Source: Streptococcus merionis DSM 19192 (GTDB lineage: Bacteria > Bacillota > Bacilli > Lactobacillales > Streptococcaceae). From it: a stretch of 64,000 bases of DNA. Where the stretch lies: contig NZ_KB904557.1 in assembly GCF_000380085.1 (NCBI RefSeq), forward strand, positions 62,001 to 126,000, in the 5' to 3' direction. Below the pieces are notes generated by a model. It ran no database searches. It saw nothing but the letters and a program-made list of their open reading frames with translations, and was not told where the DNA came from. Below are positions 18,689 to 28,249 of the stretch, piece by piece; the first letter of the stretch is position 1; every line of letters begins with the position of its first letter. The position numbers and the translations under genes are program-made.

Positions 18689-19570
18689 TTATGCTTTGTT
18701 GGCACTGCCGAAAACGTCAATACGTTCTTCAACGGATTCTTGGATAGCTTTTACACCATCAGCAAGGAATTTACGTGGGTCGAAGAGTTTTTTCTTATCG
18801 TATTCTGCTTCGTTTGCTTCGTAGTTACGAGCAAATGCACGAGTTGCGTTTGCAAATGCGATTTGACACTCAGTGTTTACGTTAACTTTAGCCACACCAA
18901 GTTTGATAGCTGCTTGGATTTGGTCATCAGGAATACCTGAACCACCGTGAAGAACGATTGGGAAACCTGGAACAGCTTCTGTTAATTTCTTCAAGTGATC
19001 AAGGTCAAGACCTTCCCAGTTTGCTGGGTATGGACCGTGAATGTTACCGATACCTGCTGCCAAGAAGTCAATACCAGTTTCAACCATAGCGATCGCATCT
19101 TCAATTGGTGCCAACTCACCTTTACCGATGATACCGTCTTCTTCACCACCGATTGTACCAACTTCAGCTTCTACTGAAATGCCTTTAGAATGAGCAAGTT
19201 CAACCACTTCACGAGCTTTCGCAAGGTTTTCTTCAACTGGAAGATGTGATCCGTCAAACATGATAGATGTGTAACCAGCTTCGATACACTCAAGTGAATC
19301 TTCATAATGACCATGGTCAAGGTGAATAGCTACTGGTACAGTGATGTTCATTGACTCAACCAAGTTAGCAATCAAGTTACGAGCGACCTTGTAACCACCC
19401 ATATACTTAGCAGCACCCATAGACGTTTGGATAAGGACAGGCGCTTGCTTGCTTTCTGCGGCACGCAAGATAGCTTGAGTCCACTCAAGGTTGTTTGTGT
19501 TAAATCCACCAACAGCATAGCCGTTTTCACGAGCTGCTTTGACAAATTTTTCTGCTGAAACTAATGGCAT
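18689..19570 (-). CDS. fba: class II fructose-bisphosphate aldolase
   Basis: 293 residues from ATG 19570 (MPLVSAEKFVKAAREN), which has GAGGAGG ahead; the upstream in-frame start adds 13 unlikely residues. Zinc and substrate motifs are visible: LDHGHYED, IEAEVGTIGG, GNIHGPYP and VLHGGSGI. It splits fructose 1,6-bisphosphate in glycolysis. Streptococci carry this zinc enzyme as their main aldolase. The gene is monocistronic, with an extended -10 promoter (TGTGGTAAAAT on the minus strand near 19625). Confidence 0.97.
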   Translation of the reverse strand: MPLVSAEKFVKAARENGYAVGGFNTNNLEWTQAILRAAESKQAPVLIQTSMGAAKYMGGYKVARNLIANLVESMNITVPVAIHLDHGHYEDSLECIEAGYTSIMFDGSHLPVEENLAKAREVVELAHSKGISVEAEVGTIGGEEDGIIGKGELAPIEDAIAMVETGIDFLAAGIGNIHGPYPANWEGLDLDHLKKLTEAVPGFPIVLHGGSGIPDDQIQAAIKLGVAKVNVNTECQIAFANATRAFARNYEANEAEYDKKKLFDPRKFLADGVKAIQESVEERIDVFGSANKA

Positions 19571-19961
19571 TTTAATAGCCTCCTCATAATTTTTGTGGTT
19601 ATCTACCACTACCTGTTCATTTTACCACATTTGCTCTGGAAATGCTAGTGCCGTTAATAACTTCACAAAAAAATAGCGCTTCCTTTCACTTTGATAAGAT
19701 GGGAGTTAGAACAGTACAGTCAGAAAAAGTAAAAGCAGAAAAAGCTGAAATAGTCATTTTACAAAAGTCAGACTTCCCGACTGGTTTCACTTGCTTCGCA
19801 AGCTTTATTTCGTAACCGTCCCGTAATGACTCTTTGCACAGAAAAACACATGAAATCAAGGTTTCAGAAACAAAGATTTCATGCGTTCTTGCTGTTAGGC
19901 TGGAGTTAACAGCTTCATCTTTAACTTAATGCTATTGGAATTTTCCACTTTTTTATTTAGC
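19571..19961. other. intergenic region between tkt and fba
   Basis: 391 bases holding the fba promoter on the right and the tkt terminator (19841-19890). No gene was recognised. Confidence 0.5.
19841..19890 (-). terminator. tkt terminator
   Basis: CATGAAATC (19849-19857) and GATTTCATG (19875-19883) form a 9 bp stem; on the minus strand TGTTTTTC follows. Confidence 0.7.
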
Positions 19962-21935
19962 TTAGCCTAAACTCTCAACAGTTGCTACAACGTTTTCCAC
20001 TGTAAAGCCATAGTTTGCAATAACTTCTGCTGCTGGAGCTGATGCCCCAAAGGTATCAATACCGATAACAGCACCGTCAAGCCCGACATACTTGTACCAA
20101 TTTTGGCTAGCCCCCATCTCAATTGCTAGACGGCGACGGATACTGTTTGGCAAGATTTCTTCCTTATAGTCTGGATCTTGAGTGTCAAAGAGGTCGGTTG
20201 ATGGCACGCTGACCACACGAACCTTAGTTCCTTTTTCTGCCAAGGCTTTAGCCGCATTGACTGCCAATTCTACTTCAGAGCCTGTTGCCAAAAGAATCGT
20301 ATCAAATCCTTCTTCTTCATACACAACGTATGCTCCCTTAGCAACCTTGGCAAAATCTGTCCCTTCTTGAACAGTCAAGTTTTGACGGGTCAAAACGAGA
20401 ACAGTTGGCGTAGATGGACTAGTCACAGCCAAGTGCCATGCAGCTTGTGTTTCACGCGCATCTGCTGGACGGATGACATTGAGATTTGGCATAGCACGAA
20501 GACCGGCCAAGTGCTCAATTGGCTCATGGGTCGGCCCATCTTCCCCTACTGCAATGGAGTCATGTGTGAAGACATAAGTTACTGGAAGACCTTGCAGAGC
20601 TGAAAGGCGAATCGCAGCCTTGAGATAGTCTGAGAAGACGAAGAAAGTACCGCCATAAACGCGAAGACCACCATGTGCTGCCATACCATTCAAGATAGTC
20701 CCCATAGCAAACTCACGCACACCAAATTGAATGTTGCGGTTAAGCGGATGATTTGCATCTTGCAATCCTTCACCCTTAATCACAGTCATGTTAGAATGCG
20801 CCAAGTCAGCAGAACCACCGAGGAAGTTTGGCATTTTAGCAGCGATGACATTAAGGGCGTCTTGGCTAGAGTTACGAGTTGCTTGAGAATAGCCAGCTTC
20901 GATCACTGGGAAATCTTCTGGTGTCACCACTACTGGATCCTTGCCCTCAAGAATGGCTGAGAGTTCCTCGGCTACTTCTGGGAAGGCTAGCTTGTAGTCT
21001 TCAACCAATTGTGTCCACGTATCGTAAGCGCCTTGGCCACGGTCTGCTACGTTTTCTTTAAAGTCAGTGTAAACTTCTTCTGGAATTTCAAATGGTGCAT
21101 AGTCCCAGCCAAGGTTTTCACGGGTTGCTGCAGCTTCGTCAGCTCCAAGTGGTGCCCCGTGCGCTGCGTTTGAACCAGCCTTGCCAGGTGAACCATGACC
21201 GATAACGGTTTTAATTTCAATCAAGCTCGGTTTGTCAGACGCTTTAGCTTCTTCAATAGCCGCATTGATCTCAGCTAAGTCTGTGCCATCTTCAACTAGG
21301 AGAGTCTGCCAGCCGTAAGCCTTATAACGCGCACGCACATCTTCTGTGAAACTTTCAGAAGTAGGACCGTCCAAGTTGATGTCATTTGAATCATAAAGGA
21401 CGATCAGTTTGTCAAATTTTTGAAGACCAGCGTAAGAAGCCGCTTCAGCAGAAACACCCTCCATCAAGTCACCGTCACCGCAAATGACATAAGTGTAGTG
21501 ATCAAAAAGATTGTAGTCTTCACGGTTATACTTAGCCGCTAAAAAGCGCTCTGCTTGGGCAAAGCCAACCGCTGAGGCAATCCCTTGACCAAGAGGACCA
21601 GTTGTGATATCAACGCCTGCTGTGTGACCATACTCTGGATGGCCTGGTGTTGCTGACCCCCACTGACGGAAGTTTTTAATCTGATCCATTGTCATGTCTT
21701 CATAGCCAGACAAGTGCAAGAGAGCATAGAGCAACATAGAACCATGACCAGCAGAAAGTACGAAGCGATCGCGATTAATCCAGTTAGGATCTTTAGGATT
21801 CACACGGATATGCTTAGTATACAAGTTATAAGCCATCGGTGCTGCTCCCATGACAATCCCTGGGTGGCCAGACTTTGATTTTTCAATGGCATCGATTCCT
21901 AGAAAACGGATCGCGTTGATAGACAAATTGGACAT
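19962..21935 (-). CDS. tkt: transketolase
   Basis: 657 residues from ATG 21935 ([12 protein letters not shown]) behind GGAGG; the longer frame to 21995 is disregarded. Thiamine diphosphate site GDGDLMEG, substrate histidines in KSGHPG and HGSPG, and the C-terminal domain with [16 protein letters not shown] are all present. It interconverts pentose phosphates with fructose 6-phosphate and glyceraldehyde 3-phosphate. It lies beside genes making xylulose 5-phosphate from ascorbate (ula) and fructose 6-phosphate from allulose; as I recall, pneumococcus also has transketolase next to ula. Confidence 0.96.
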   Translation of the reverse strand: MSNLSINAIRFLGIDAIEKSKSGHPGIVMGAAPMAYNLYTKHIRVNPKDPNWINRDRFVLSAGHGSMLLYALLHLSGYEDMTMDQIKNFRQWGSATPGHPEYGHTAGVDITTGPLGQGIASAVGFAQAERFLAAKYNREDYNLFDHYTYVICGDGDLMEGVSAEAASYAGLQKFDKLIVLYDSNDINLDGPTSESFTEDVRARYKAYGWQTLLVEDGTDLAEINAAIEEAKASDKPSLIEIKTVIGHGSPGKAGSNAAHGAPLGADEAAATRENLGWDYAPFEIPEEVYTDFKENVADRGQGAYDTWTQLVEDYKLAFPEVAEELSAILEGKDPVVVTPEDFPVIEAGYSQATRNSSQDALNVIAAKMPNFLGGSADLAHSNMTVIKGEGLQDANHPLNRNIQFGVREFAMGTILNGMAAHGGLRVYGGTFFVFSDYLKAAIRLSALQGLPVTYVFTHDSIAVGEDGPTHEPIEHLAGLRAMPNLNVIRPADARETQAAWHLAVTSPSTPTVLVLTRQNLTVQEGTDFAKVAKGAYVVYEEEGFDTILLATGSEVELAVNAAKALAEKGTKVRVVSVPSTDLFDTQDPDYKEEILPNSIRRRLAIEMGASQNWYKYVGLDGAVIGIDTFGASAPAAEVIANYGFTVENVVATVESLG

Positions 21936-22108
21936 AAGTCCCTCCTTTATGTATTTTCCTTTGAGCTTTCTTATTGACCTTACAAGCGGTCGCAAGGAGT
22001 TAATAACGCTTTATTTTGGTAGCGCTATATTTCTCGGATTGTTTCTATTTTACCATAAAATCAGCCGTATAGCGAATTCCAAAGGTAATCTTGGGACCAA
22101 ATCAAAAA

Positions 22109-22798
22109 TTATTTGAGTTCCTTTCCCGTTTTATCAAAATAATCTTTTATCATCGTTTGCCAAGAAATCGCAATATCTTCATCAAGGCCAAAGAGACCAC
22201 TACGCCCAATCACATAGATATCCGGACCTGCTTGATCAATGCGCTCAAAGGTTTTACGACCAGACGAGCCGTCCATTTCAATCACATAAGAGTAGTCATA
22301 TTTATCTCTCAATGCCCTTAATTCAACGATTTTGTCCAACGTGCTTCCTAAGAAGCGTTGTCCAGCAAATCCGGGATCAACTGTCATAATAGTCACCTTA
22401 TCTATCAAATCAATATAAGGTCCAATAGCACTTACTGGTGTTTCTGGGTTAAGAACAACACCTGCTTTTAATCCGGCATCATGAATCTTATCAATCAAAC
22501 GAAAGGCTAAGCCATTTAAGACCTCTGCATGCATACAAATCCACTCACACTTAATAGCAATAAGTTGGTCTACCCAGAAGGTTGGGTCTGTGACCATCAA
22601 ATGAGCGGACATGGGAAGAGAACTAATCTTTCTCACCTCTTCGATAAACCAAGGAGATAAGGTAATGTTAGGTACAAAATGACCATCCATAATATCAATA
22701 TGATAGGACCCCACATGGTCATTTAAAAAAGTGATTTGCTCTTTAAACTTATCCAAATCCATAGTCATTAAGGACGGTGAAAATTCTACTTTTGACAT
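22109..22798 (-). CDS. alsE: D-allulose-6-phosphate 3-epimerase
   Basis: 229 residues from ATG 22798 (MSKVEFSPSLMTMDL) behind AGAAAGG. It is a TIM barrel of the ribulose-phosphate epimerase family, but SPSLMTMDLDKFKEQI, LNPETPVSAI and TVDPGFAGQ follow E. coli AlsE rather than Rpe. Metal ligands lie in HIDIMDGHF and AHLMVTDP. It would convert allulose 6-phosphate, delivered by the PTS encoded upstream, to fructose 6-phosphate. It is last in a minus-strand operon with EIIC, EIIB, EIIA and the regulator. Confidence 0.85.
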   Translation of the reverse strand: MSKVEFSPSLMTMDLDKFKEQITFLNDHVGSYHIDIMDGHFVPNITLSPWFIEEVRKISSLPMSAHLMVTDPTFWVDQLIAIKCEWICMHAEVLNGLAFRLIDKIHDAGLKAGVVLNPETPVSAIGPYIDLIDKVTIMTVDPGFAGQRFLGSTLDKIVELRALRDKYDYSYVIEMDGSSGRKTFERIDQAGPDIYVIGRSGLFGLDEDIAISWQTMIKDYFDKTGKELK

Positions 22799-22811
22799 AT
22801 ACCAACCTTTC

Positions 22812-23915
22812 TTATGAGAGGATTTCAAAGTCGTCGAGACTAATATCTTCTTCGACATCTTGAACATCCGCAAAATCTTCTGCTGTTTTATGTTTGGCAA
22901 GCAGGGCATAAGCAACACCGGTCACTACAACATTGACAATGATAGCTAGCAAACCAGTCCAAGGTCGCGTCATGGTTGGAAGCATGAGGAAACCACCAAA
23001 TGGAACTGTTGAATCCGCACCTAAGACCATGGCTGTTGCGCCACCGGCAGCACCACCTAGTCCTGCTGCTGTAATGCCTCGCACCAAATCATTCATGACG
23101 ATCGGAATCACACCCTCAACAATATTGAGCACACCCATGGGAACCGCTGATTTCAACGTTTCTACTTGTTCGACACCGTAGATGTCTTTTTTAAGCATTT
23201 TAGCAACAAAGTAGGCAAAACCAAAACCGATTGGGGTTGCAGTGTTAACCAACTGGAGAGCAGTTACTGGTTCTTTAACACCTTCAGCCAATAGCGTCAA
23301 AGTGAAAGCATAAACGGTTTTATTAATTGGACCACCAAAATCAATAATACTGAGAAGACCGATAACCAAGCCAAGAACCAACATCGATGATGAACCTAGA
23401 CCGGTCAAGAAGTCTGTCAAGAGTTTTGTAAAGGCAGCAATAGGAATACCGATGACATAAATCATAAGCATCCCTGAAATGAATGAAGATAAGAGGGGGA
23501 TGATAACCGTTGGCATGAGACCTTTTGCCCAATCAGGAACTTTAAGATTTTTAAGAATCCAAAGCGCTAGGAAACCAGCTATATAACCACCAACCATACC
23601 ACCGATAAAACCCGCACTGATAGCGTTAGCTGCAAGACCAACAACGAAACCAGGTGCAATACCAGGTTTACCAGCAATAGAATAAGCAATACCAGTCGCA
23701 ATAATGACTGGTAATAATCCAAGTGCCTTACCACCCATAGTAGCCAAGGTATCCCAGAAGGTAAATTTCCCTTCAACTAAGGTATCTAGGACGCCTCCCT
23801 TCATGGCTAATCCAATAGCTACCAAGAAACCAGCCCCACAGACTATAGGGATTAAATAGGAAATAGCGGTCAAAAGATGACTCTTAAGGTTTATTTTTTT
23901 CCATGTATCTTTCAT
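22812..23915 (-). CDS. PTS fructose-family EIIC permease
   Basis: 367 residues, about nine membrane segments, glycine-rich as in fructose-type EIIC (GGMVGGYIAGF, DFGGPINK). It is a stand-alone IIC domain. Ribosome site GAAGGA precedes it. With EIIB and EIIA just upstream it forms a full transporter, probably for D-allulose given the linked alsE. Confidence 0.9.
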   Translation of the reverse strand: MKDTWKKINLKSHLLTAISYLIPIVCGAGFLVAIGLAMKGGVLDTLVEGKFTFWDTLATMGGKALGLLPVIIATGIAYSIAGKPGIAPGFVVGLAANAISAGFIGGMVGGYIAGFLALWILKNLKVPDWAKGLMPTVIIPLLSSFISGMLMIYVIGIPIAAFTKLLTDFLTGLGSSSMLVLGLVIGLLSIIDFGGPINKTVYAFTLTLLAEGVKEPVTALQLVNTATPIGFGFAYFVAKMLKKDIYGVEQVETLKSAVPMGVLNIVEGVIPIVMNDLVRGITAAGLGGAAGGATAMVLGADSTVPFGGFLMLPTMTRPWTGLLAIIVNVVVTGVAYALLAKHKTAEDFADVQDVEEDISLDDFEILS

Positions 23916-23937
23916 GATTTTCCTTCTTTCTTAAAAA

Positions 23938-24255
23938 TTAGGATTGCTGTCCAGCCACTTCAGTAGCTTTTGCAATCAGTTTATTGGGTGATTTAATGGC
24001 CACTTCTGTTGGGACTTTTATAACCTTTTTGCCATCAAAACGCTCCATGCCTGAAATCTTGACATCAATAGCCAAGATGACGATATCAGCTTCTTGAATA
24101 GCTTGTTCGCTTAATTCATTTTCGATACCAATGGTCCCTTGGGTCTCGATTTGAACATAATGACCAGCAGCTTTAGCTGCATTTTCGAGTTTTTCTTGAG
24201 CGATATAGGTGTGGGCAATTCCCACTGTACAGGCTGCAACTCCAACAATTTTCAT
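23938..24255 (-). CDS. PTS fructose-family EIIB
   Basis: 105 residues; phospho-acceptor Cys9 in GVAACTVGIAHT, the hallmark of fructose-type IIB. Ribosome site GGAGGT. It transfers phosphate from the linked EIIA to sugar bound by EIIC. Gene spacing is 22 bases to EIIC and 10 to EIIA. Confidence 0.92.
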   Translation of the reverse strand: MKIVGVAACTVGIAHTYIAQEKLENAAKAAGHYVQIETQGTIGIENELSEQAIQEADIVILAIDVKISGMERFDGKKVIKVPTEVAIKSPNKLIAKATEVAGQQS

Positions 24256-24265
24256 CTTTTACCTC

Positions 24266-24715
24266 CTATGCAAAAGCATTTATCACATCATCAACGGATT
24301 GAGCTTTTAAAAGTTGCTCAACCACAGCATCATTACCTAGTTTACGGGCGAATAAGGATAAGAGCTTGAGATGCTCTTTTGCGTCTTCCGTATCATCGCC
24401 GACAGAAAAGAGAATAATAACTTTAGCCCCTTTATCATCTAGACTCTCCCAAGGTATTTCTCGCTTATTGATCCCGATAGCAACACCAATTTTATTAACA
24501 AAGGCACTCTTGCTATGGGGAATAGCTATGTAATTCCCAATTCCTGTTTGCCCTTCTGCTTCGCGCCTATAGATATCCTCTATAAACTCCTCAACGTTCG
24601 AAACATACCCCTGTTCCGATAAGCATTGACTCAGTTTTTTTAAAGCCTGATCCTTTGTATCAATCTCTAAGTTCGTAAGGATCAAATTGGGATCCAGCAT
24701 TTCTTTGATTTCCAT
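24266..24715 (-). CDS. PTS fructose/mannitol-family EIIA
   Basis: 149 residues with the phosphorylated histidine in GNYIAIPHSKS. Full domain length. The ATG directly follows the stop of the preceding gene (TAAATG), which suggests coupled translation. It phosphorylates the EIIB at 23938. Confidence 0.92.
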   Translation of the reverse strand: MEIKEMLDPNLILTNLEIDTKDQALKKLSQCLSEQGYVSNVEEFIEDIYRREAEGQTGIGNYIAIPHSKSAFVNKIGVAIGINKREIPWESLDDKGAKVIILFSVGDDTEDAKEHLKLLSLFARKLGNDAVVEQLLKAQSVDDVINAFA

Positions 24716-25147
24716 TTATAAATCTCCTTGCTCTAAATATGCTTCAATTATTGATTCTTCCTTTTGAAGTAGAAACTGAAAAAAATCTCTCCTAGATAGT
24801 TTTCTTACAAACGATCGAATCTTTTTCTTAGCATTCTCTTCCATCTCTTCAGAAATGACTAAACAGATTACTAACTTTACAGAATCAATCCCCTCAGACC
24901 ATATTTTTATCGGTGTCTTTAATCGAAGGATAATGATACCTTGCCATGGCCCTTCATACTGTAGGTGAGGTAATACGACCTGTTCTTCAATTTGAATGCT
25001 TCCAATCTCTTCTCTGTAATACAACTTGTCTTTTAAAAGTAATTGGCCTTCTGCCGTTTCACACAGCTTTGATACGAGAAAGTCATAGACACTATCTCTA
25101 TCTGGAAAGCTTTCACCAGAATAAAATTTAATCCATCTCTTTTCCAT
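24716..25147 (-). CDS. EIIA-like protein, probable detached domain of the PRD activator
   Basis: 143 residues resembling the mannitol/fructose EIIA fold at low similarity; a histidine lies in the right place (VVLPHLQYEG), followed by the LK-rich strand WQGIIILRLKTPI. It begins inside the end of the regulator gene (20-base overlap, different frame), with AGAGG 8 bases ahead. MtlR/LicR-type activators often carry such a domain at their C-terminus, so this is either a naturally separate subunit or the split tail of that regulator. It may sense PTS flux rather than carry sugar. Confidence 0.7.
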   Translation of the reverse strand: MEKRWIKFYSGESFPDRDSVYDFLVSKLCETAEGQLLLKDKLYYREEIGSIQIEEQVVLPHLQYEGPWQGIIILRLKTPIKIWSEGIDSVKLVICLVISEEMEENAKKKIRSFVRKLSRRDFFQFLLQKEESIIEAYLEQGDL

Positions 25148-26618
25148 ATTGAATAGCCTCTATTTTTCTTTGCAAACGTCTGCGGTCACCTTCCTTAAAA
25201 AAAGCACTGACTATAATTTTAGCTACTTTTTCAGGAACATCAACATCAACTGTTGTAATCAACAAATCCATATTTGGATAGGTCCTAAAGATAGAGACAA
25301 TGTCACTATAAGCAATGACATCTAAAATAGTAATGCCGTTAATTGAATTTTCTATTTTGAACTTTAACAACTCTGATGTTCCAATTCCTGTGGTGCACAT
25401 GATAACCGTATTGACAGTTTTTTTAGTTGTCTCTCTAAATCTGGCAAAATATAAGGTTAGAAAACCAATTTCATCTTTACTAATAGCAGGCAATTGATAG
25501 TCCAAGCTTATTTTCTGAGAAACTTTTTCTAATTCCAAAAAGATATCATTATAATTCATTTCAATTTCTTTCAAAAGAGAATTTTTAATACATATATTAT
25601 TTTCTAACCTGTTTAACAACGGACTGACATGATTGGCTAAGTCCTTAAACATCGGTGATTGTATGTCTACAGAATAATTAACTGTACCATTCATATTAGA
25701 AAAATAGGCAGAGGTAATTTCTGTTACCCTCGGTGGAAAAGTCATAACCTCGTCTTCAACTTCCCTTGAAGAATGTTGAAATCGAGATGATATCAAGTAG
25801 TGGTACAAATATAAGACTTCCTCAGCTTCAATCTTTTGACCAATATAATTCTCGATGTGATGAATAACCCTACGACTTTCTAACATTAGAGGATTATCAT
25901 AAGCCACTCTTTTGATGGTCATTTGAAAATCAAGTGACCTCTTCCTTTTTGTTACTCGATCAATCATAATATAGATATGTGAAAATAAATTGATATCATA
26001 AGGATATGGTAAACGCCCTCCTATCCTTTCTTCTAATAAACTAATCTCTCTTTGAACAAATTGTGCAATTTCAAAGTTAACTGCATTATCATTATCTTTA
26101 AATAAGTTATCTAAATCTAAAGTTTGGAATGTTGGATTTAAATCTATAATAGCTTTCCTAATAGAAACTTCAGAGCCATTTATAGACAACATTCCTTTTC
26201 GGAGTATTAAATTTAAACCATAAGGATTTAATTTTTTCTGCAATTCTTGCCTATCTTTTAAAATAACAGACTCACTAACAAAAAAGGCTTGGGATAATTG
26301 ATATATAGCAATAGGTTGAGGCGCGCTTCTAAGTAGTTTTTCAAGTTCTCTCGCTTGTCGACCTTCAGGAGTGGTCTCCATCAGCTGATAAATCAATGAA
26401 TCTACTGACCTATTATGTTTTACGAGTAAAAAACCCCTCCCTTTCTCTGAGATAATTAGTGGATCATCCTCAGGATACTGTTGGTTTATAAGTTTTATGA
26501 AACGATAGACACTCTTCTCTGAAATCTCTATTTTTTCAGCAAGATATTTTGCTGTGACATAATCAATTTCATTGGAAAGGATCATAAGAAGTTTTTCTAT
26601 ATTCTGGTTTTTAATCAT
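25128..26618 (-). CDS. PRD-containing transcriptional activator, MtlR/LicR type
   Basis: 496 residues from ATG 26618 behind GAGGTGG. Domains: N-terminal helix-turn-helix pair (YVTAKYLAEKIEISEKSVYRFI), two PTS regulation domains (histidines in FSHIYIMIDR and YLYHYLIS), and an EIIB-like domain with CTTGIGTSELL near residue 410. The usual terminal EIIA domain is missing and is encoded by the overlapping next gene. It likely activates this epimerase-PTS operon when its PRD histidines are in the right phosphorylation state. Confidence 0.88.
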   Translation of the reverse strand: MIKNQNIEKLLMILSNEIDYVTAKYLAEKIEISEKSVYRFIKLINQQYPEDDPLIISEKGRGFLLVKHNRSVDSLIYQLMETTPEGRQARELEKLLRSAPQPIAIYQLSQAFFVSESVILKDRQELQKKLNPYGLNLILRKGMLSINGSEVSIRKAIIDLNPTFQTLDLDNLFKDNDNAVNFEIAQFVQREISLLEERIGGRLPYPYDINLFSHIYIMIDRVTKRKRSLDFQMTIKRVAYDNPLMLESRRVIHHIENYIGQKIEAEEVLYLYHYLISSRFQHSSREVEDEVMTFPPRVTEITSAYFSNMNGTVNYSVDIQSPMFKDLANHVSPLLNRLENNICIKNSLLKEIEMNYNDIFLELEKVSQKISLDYQLPAISKDEIGFLTLYFARFRETTKKTVNTVIMCTTGIGTSELLKFKIENSINGITILDVIAYSDIVSIFRTYPNMDLLITTVDVDVPEKVAKIIVSAFFKEGDRRRLQRKIEAIQYGKEMD

Positions 26619-26650
26619 TTCCCACCTCAATTATCTATTTTTATTTTAAC

Positions 26651-26665
26651 AAAAAACGCTTCCAA
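26651..26665 (-). promoter_or_regulatory. candidate cre site, epimerase-PTS operon
   Basis: Minus strand TTGGAAGCGTTTTTT fits WTGNAANCGNWNNCW with one mismatch. It lies between the likely -10 (TATAAA, near 26671) and the regulator start, a position suited to repression by CcpA. Confidence 0.55.
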
Positions 26666-26677
26666 TTTTTATACAAT

Positions 26678-26699
26678 TTAGTCCATTACAATGGACTAA
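26678..26699 (-). promoter_or_regulatory. 22-bp palindromic operator candidate
   Basis: Perfect 10-base arms TTAGTCCATT and AATGGACTAA around AC. It overlaps the -35 region of the minus-strand promoter whose -10 is TATAAA. The -35 itself is poor, as in activator-dependent promoters, so this is a good candidate site for the PRD activator. Confidence 0.6.
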
Positions 26700-26884
26700 T
26701 ACCGCTTCCGAATAGAATATCTGCGTACTAATATTTATCAATCAGCTCTTCCCATCTCTTGGAACGGTGATGAATCATCTCTGCTAGATTATCGATTCTT
26801 TGACAGCAACTATCATTAGAGCAGTCGCAGGATATATTGGATATTGACTTGAAAGTAGTATTATAAATATTTCAAAGACAATTA

Positions 26885-26937
26885 AAAGGCAATCTGCTCT
26901 CTAAAGTTAAGTTAGCTTAGAGAGCAGATTGCCTATT
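26885..26937 (-). terminator. ulaG terminator
   Basis: Perfect 18-bp stem AGGCAATCTGCTCTCTAA (26887-26904) with its complement at 26917-26934; minus-strand tail TTTTAATTG. It separates the ula cluster from the epimerase-PTS operon. The rest of the 26619-27042 gap holds the operator and cre described here and no gene. Confidence 0.85.
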
Positions 26938-27042
26938 TAAAAGAATAATTCAGTAATTTCTAGAAACTTTAGGAAGCGTAGGTATTGCATTGAAATCACG
27001 ATGTTTTTGAAATCAAACATTCATCCTGAAAACGAATGCCTT

Positions 27043-28134
27043 TTACAAGAGCGCCTTAAACTGAATATTGGAATCTTCCAAGAAGCAATCGTCAAATCCA
27101 CGTGGATGATGGTATTCAATTCTATCCTTGTCTTGTGGGTAAGTGTATTTGCCACCAACTTCCCAGATAAACGGATGGAAATCGTACTGGAGGCGTTCTT
27201 TGCGCATCTTCCATAGTTCTAATATTTCATCTGTTGATGCCATGAAGTTAGACCAAATGTCATAGTGAACCGGGATGATGACTTTAGCACGAAGGTTTTC
27301 TGCCATGCGCAGAAGATCAACAGAAGTCATCTTATCCTGAATACCGAGTGGGTTTTCACCATAGTTATTAAGGGCCACATCAATCTTGAAATCACGGCCA
27401 TGTTTTGCAAAGTAGTTAGAGAAATGCGAGTCTGCACCATGATAGATGGTGCCACCTGGTGTTTCAAAGATATAGTTAACAGCCTTACGAGCCATCTCTT
27501 CGTCTGTCACCGCAAGTCCAGCCAATTCACCGTCTTGAGCATCAGCCCCCTCAACTGGCAAGGTCACCAGACAGGTGCGATCAAAGGACTCAACCGCATG
27601 GACCTTCATGTCCTTAAATTCAAAGCTTTCACCTGGTTTGATGATGATGATACGTTCTTCTGGAACACCCCATTTTTTCCAGATTTCGCCACATTCATAA
27701 GGTCCGACAAATTTGACATGGTCAAGCTTTGGATTGTTGATAATAGCTGCTGCAGTGTTAATATCAATATGGTCACTATGGAAGTGAGACACAAGGTAGT
27801 AATCCAATTCATTGATGGCAAATGGGTCAATGACCATAGGCTGCACACGCAAGTTTGGTTGGAGTTTACGAACGCCTGCCATATTGGCCATCTGGTGACC
27901 ACGAACCATGTCTTTGACCTTTTTAGTGGATTTTCCGCGTGCTGACCAGAGGTCCATCACGACATTTGCCCCACCAGGTGTCTTGATCCAAACCCCACAG
28001 TTACCGAGCCACCACATGGAAAAATGGCCTTCTGGAACCACTTCTTCTTCGATTTCCTCGTTCAGCCAAGTCCCCCATTCTGGAAAAGTTGAGAGGATCC
28101 AAGATTCTCTTGTAATATCTTTAACGTTAGCCAT
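27043..28134 (-). CDS. ulaG: L-ascorbate 6-phosphate lactonase
   Basis: 363 residues of the metallo-beta-lactamase fold; metal motif HFHSDHID, with further ligands in IPVHYD. The N-terminus (RESWILSTFPEWGTWLNEEI) is typical of UlaG. It opens the lactone of ascorbate 6-phosphate, giving 3-keto-L-gulonate 6-phosphate for UlaD. It has ribosome site GGAGG and its own promoter region after the ulaR terminator, so it can be expressed apart from the rest of the cluster. Confidence 0.95.
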   Translation of the reverse strand: MANVKDITRESWILSTFPEWGTWLNEEIEEEVVPEGHFSMWWLGNCGVWIKTPGGANVVMDLWSARGKSTKKVKDMVRGHQMANMAGVRKLQPNLRVQPMVIDPFAINELDYYLVSHFHSDHIDINTAAAIINNPKLDHVKFVGPYECGEIWKKWGVPEERIIIIKPGESFEFKDMKVHAVESFDRTCLVTLPVEGADAQDGELAGLAVTDEEMARKAVNYIFETPGGTIYHGADSHFSNYFAKHGRDFKIDVALNNYGENPLGIQDKMTSVDLLRMAENLRAKVIIPVHYDIWSNFMASTDEILELWKMRKERLQYDFHPFIWEVGGKYTYPQDKDRIEYHHPRGFDDCFLEDSNIQFKALL

Positions 28135-28181
28135 CTAATTGCCTCCTTTTTGATGTATATAGATATGTTATTGACAATTCT

Positions 28182-28197
28182 ATGATACCGCTATCAT
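28182..28197 (-). promoter_or_regulatory. cre-like palindrome upstream of ulaG
   Basis: ATGATACCGCTATCAT is palindromic except at the centre and matches the cre consensus with one mismatch on the minus strand. It is about 50 bases from the ulaG start. Confidence 0.45.
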
Positions 28198-28202
28198 GAT
28201 AC

Positions 28203-28246
28203 TAAAAAAAGCCCAAATGAGACACAAGAGTGTGTTCATTCTTGGA
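28203..28246 (-). terminator. ulaR terminator
   Basis: Minus strand CCAAGAATGA and TCATTTGG arms with a bulge, then GCTTTTTTT. It begins a few bases after the ulaR stop. Confidence 0.65.
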
Positions 28247-28249
28247 CTG

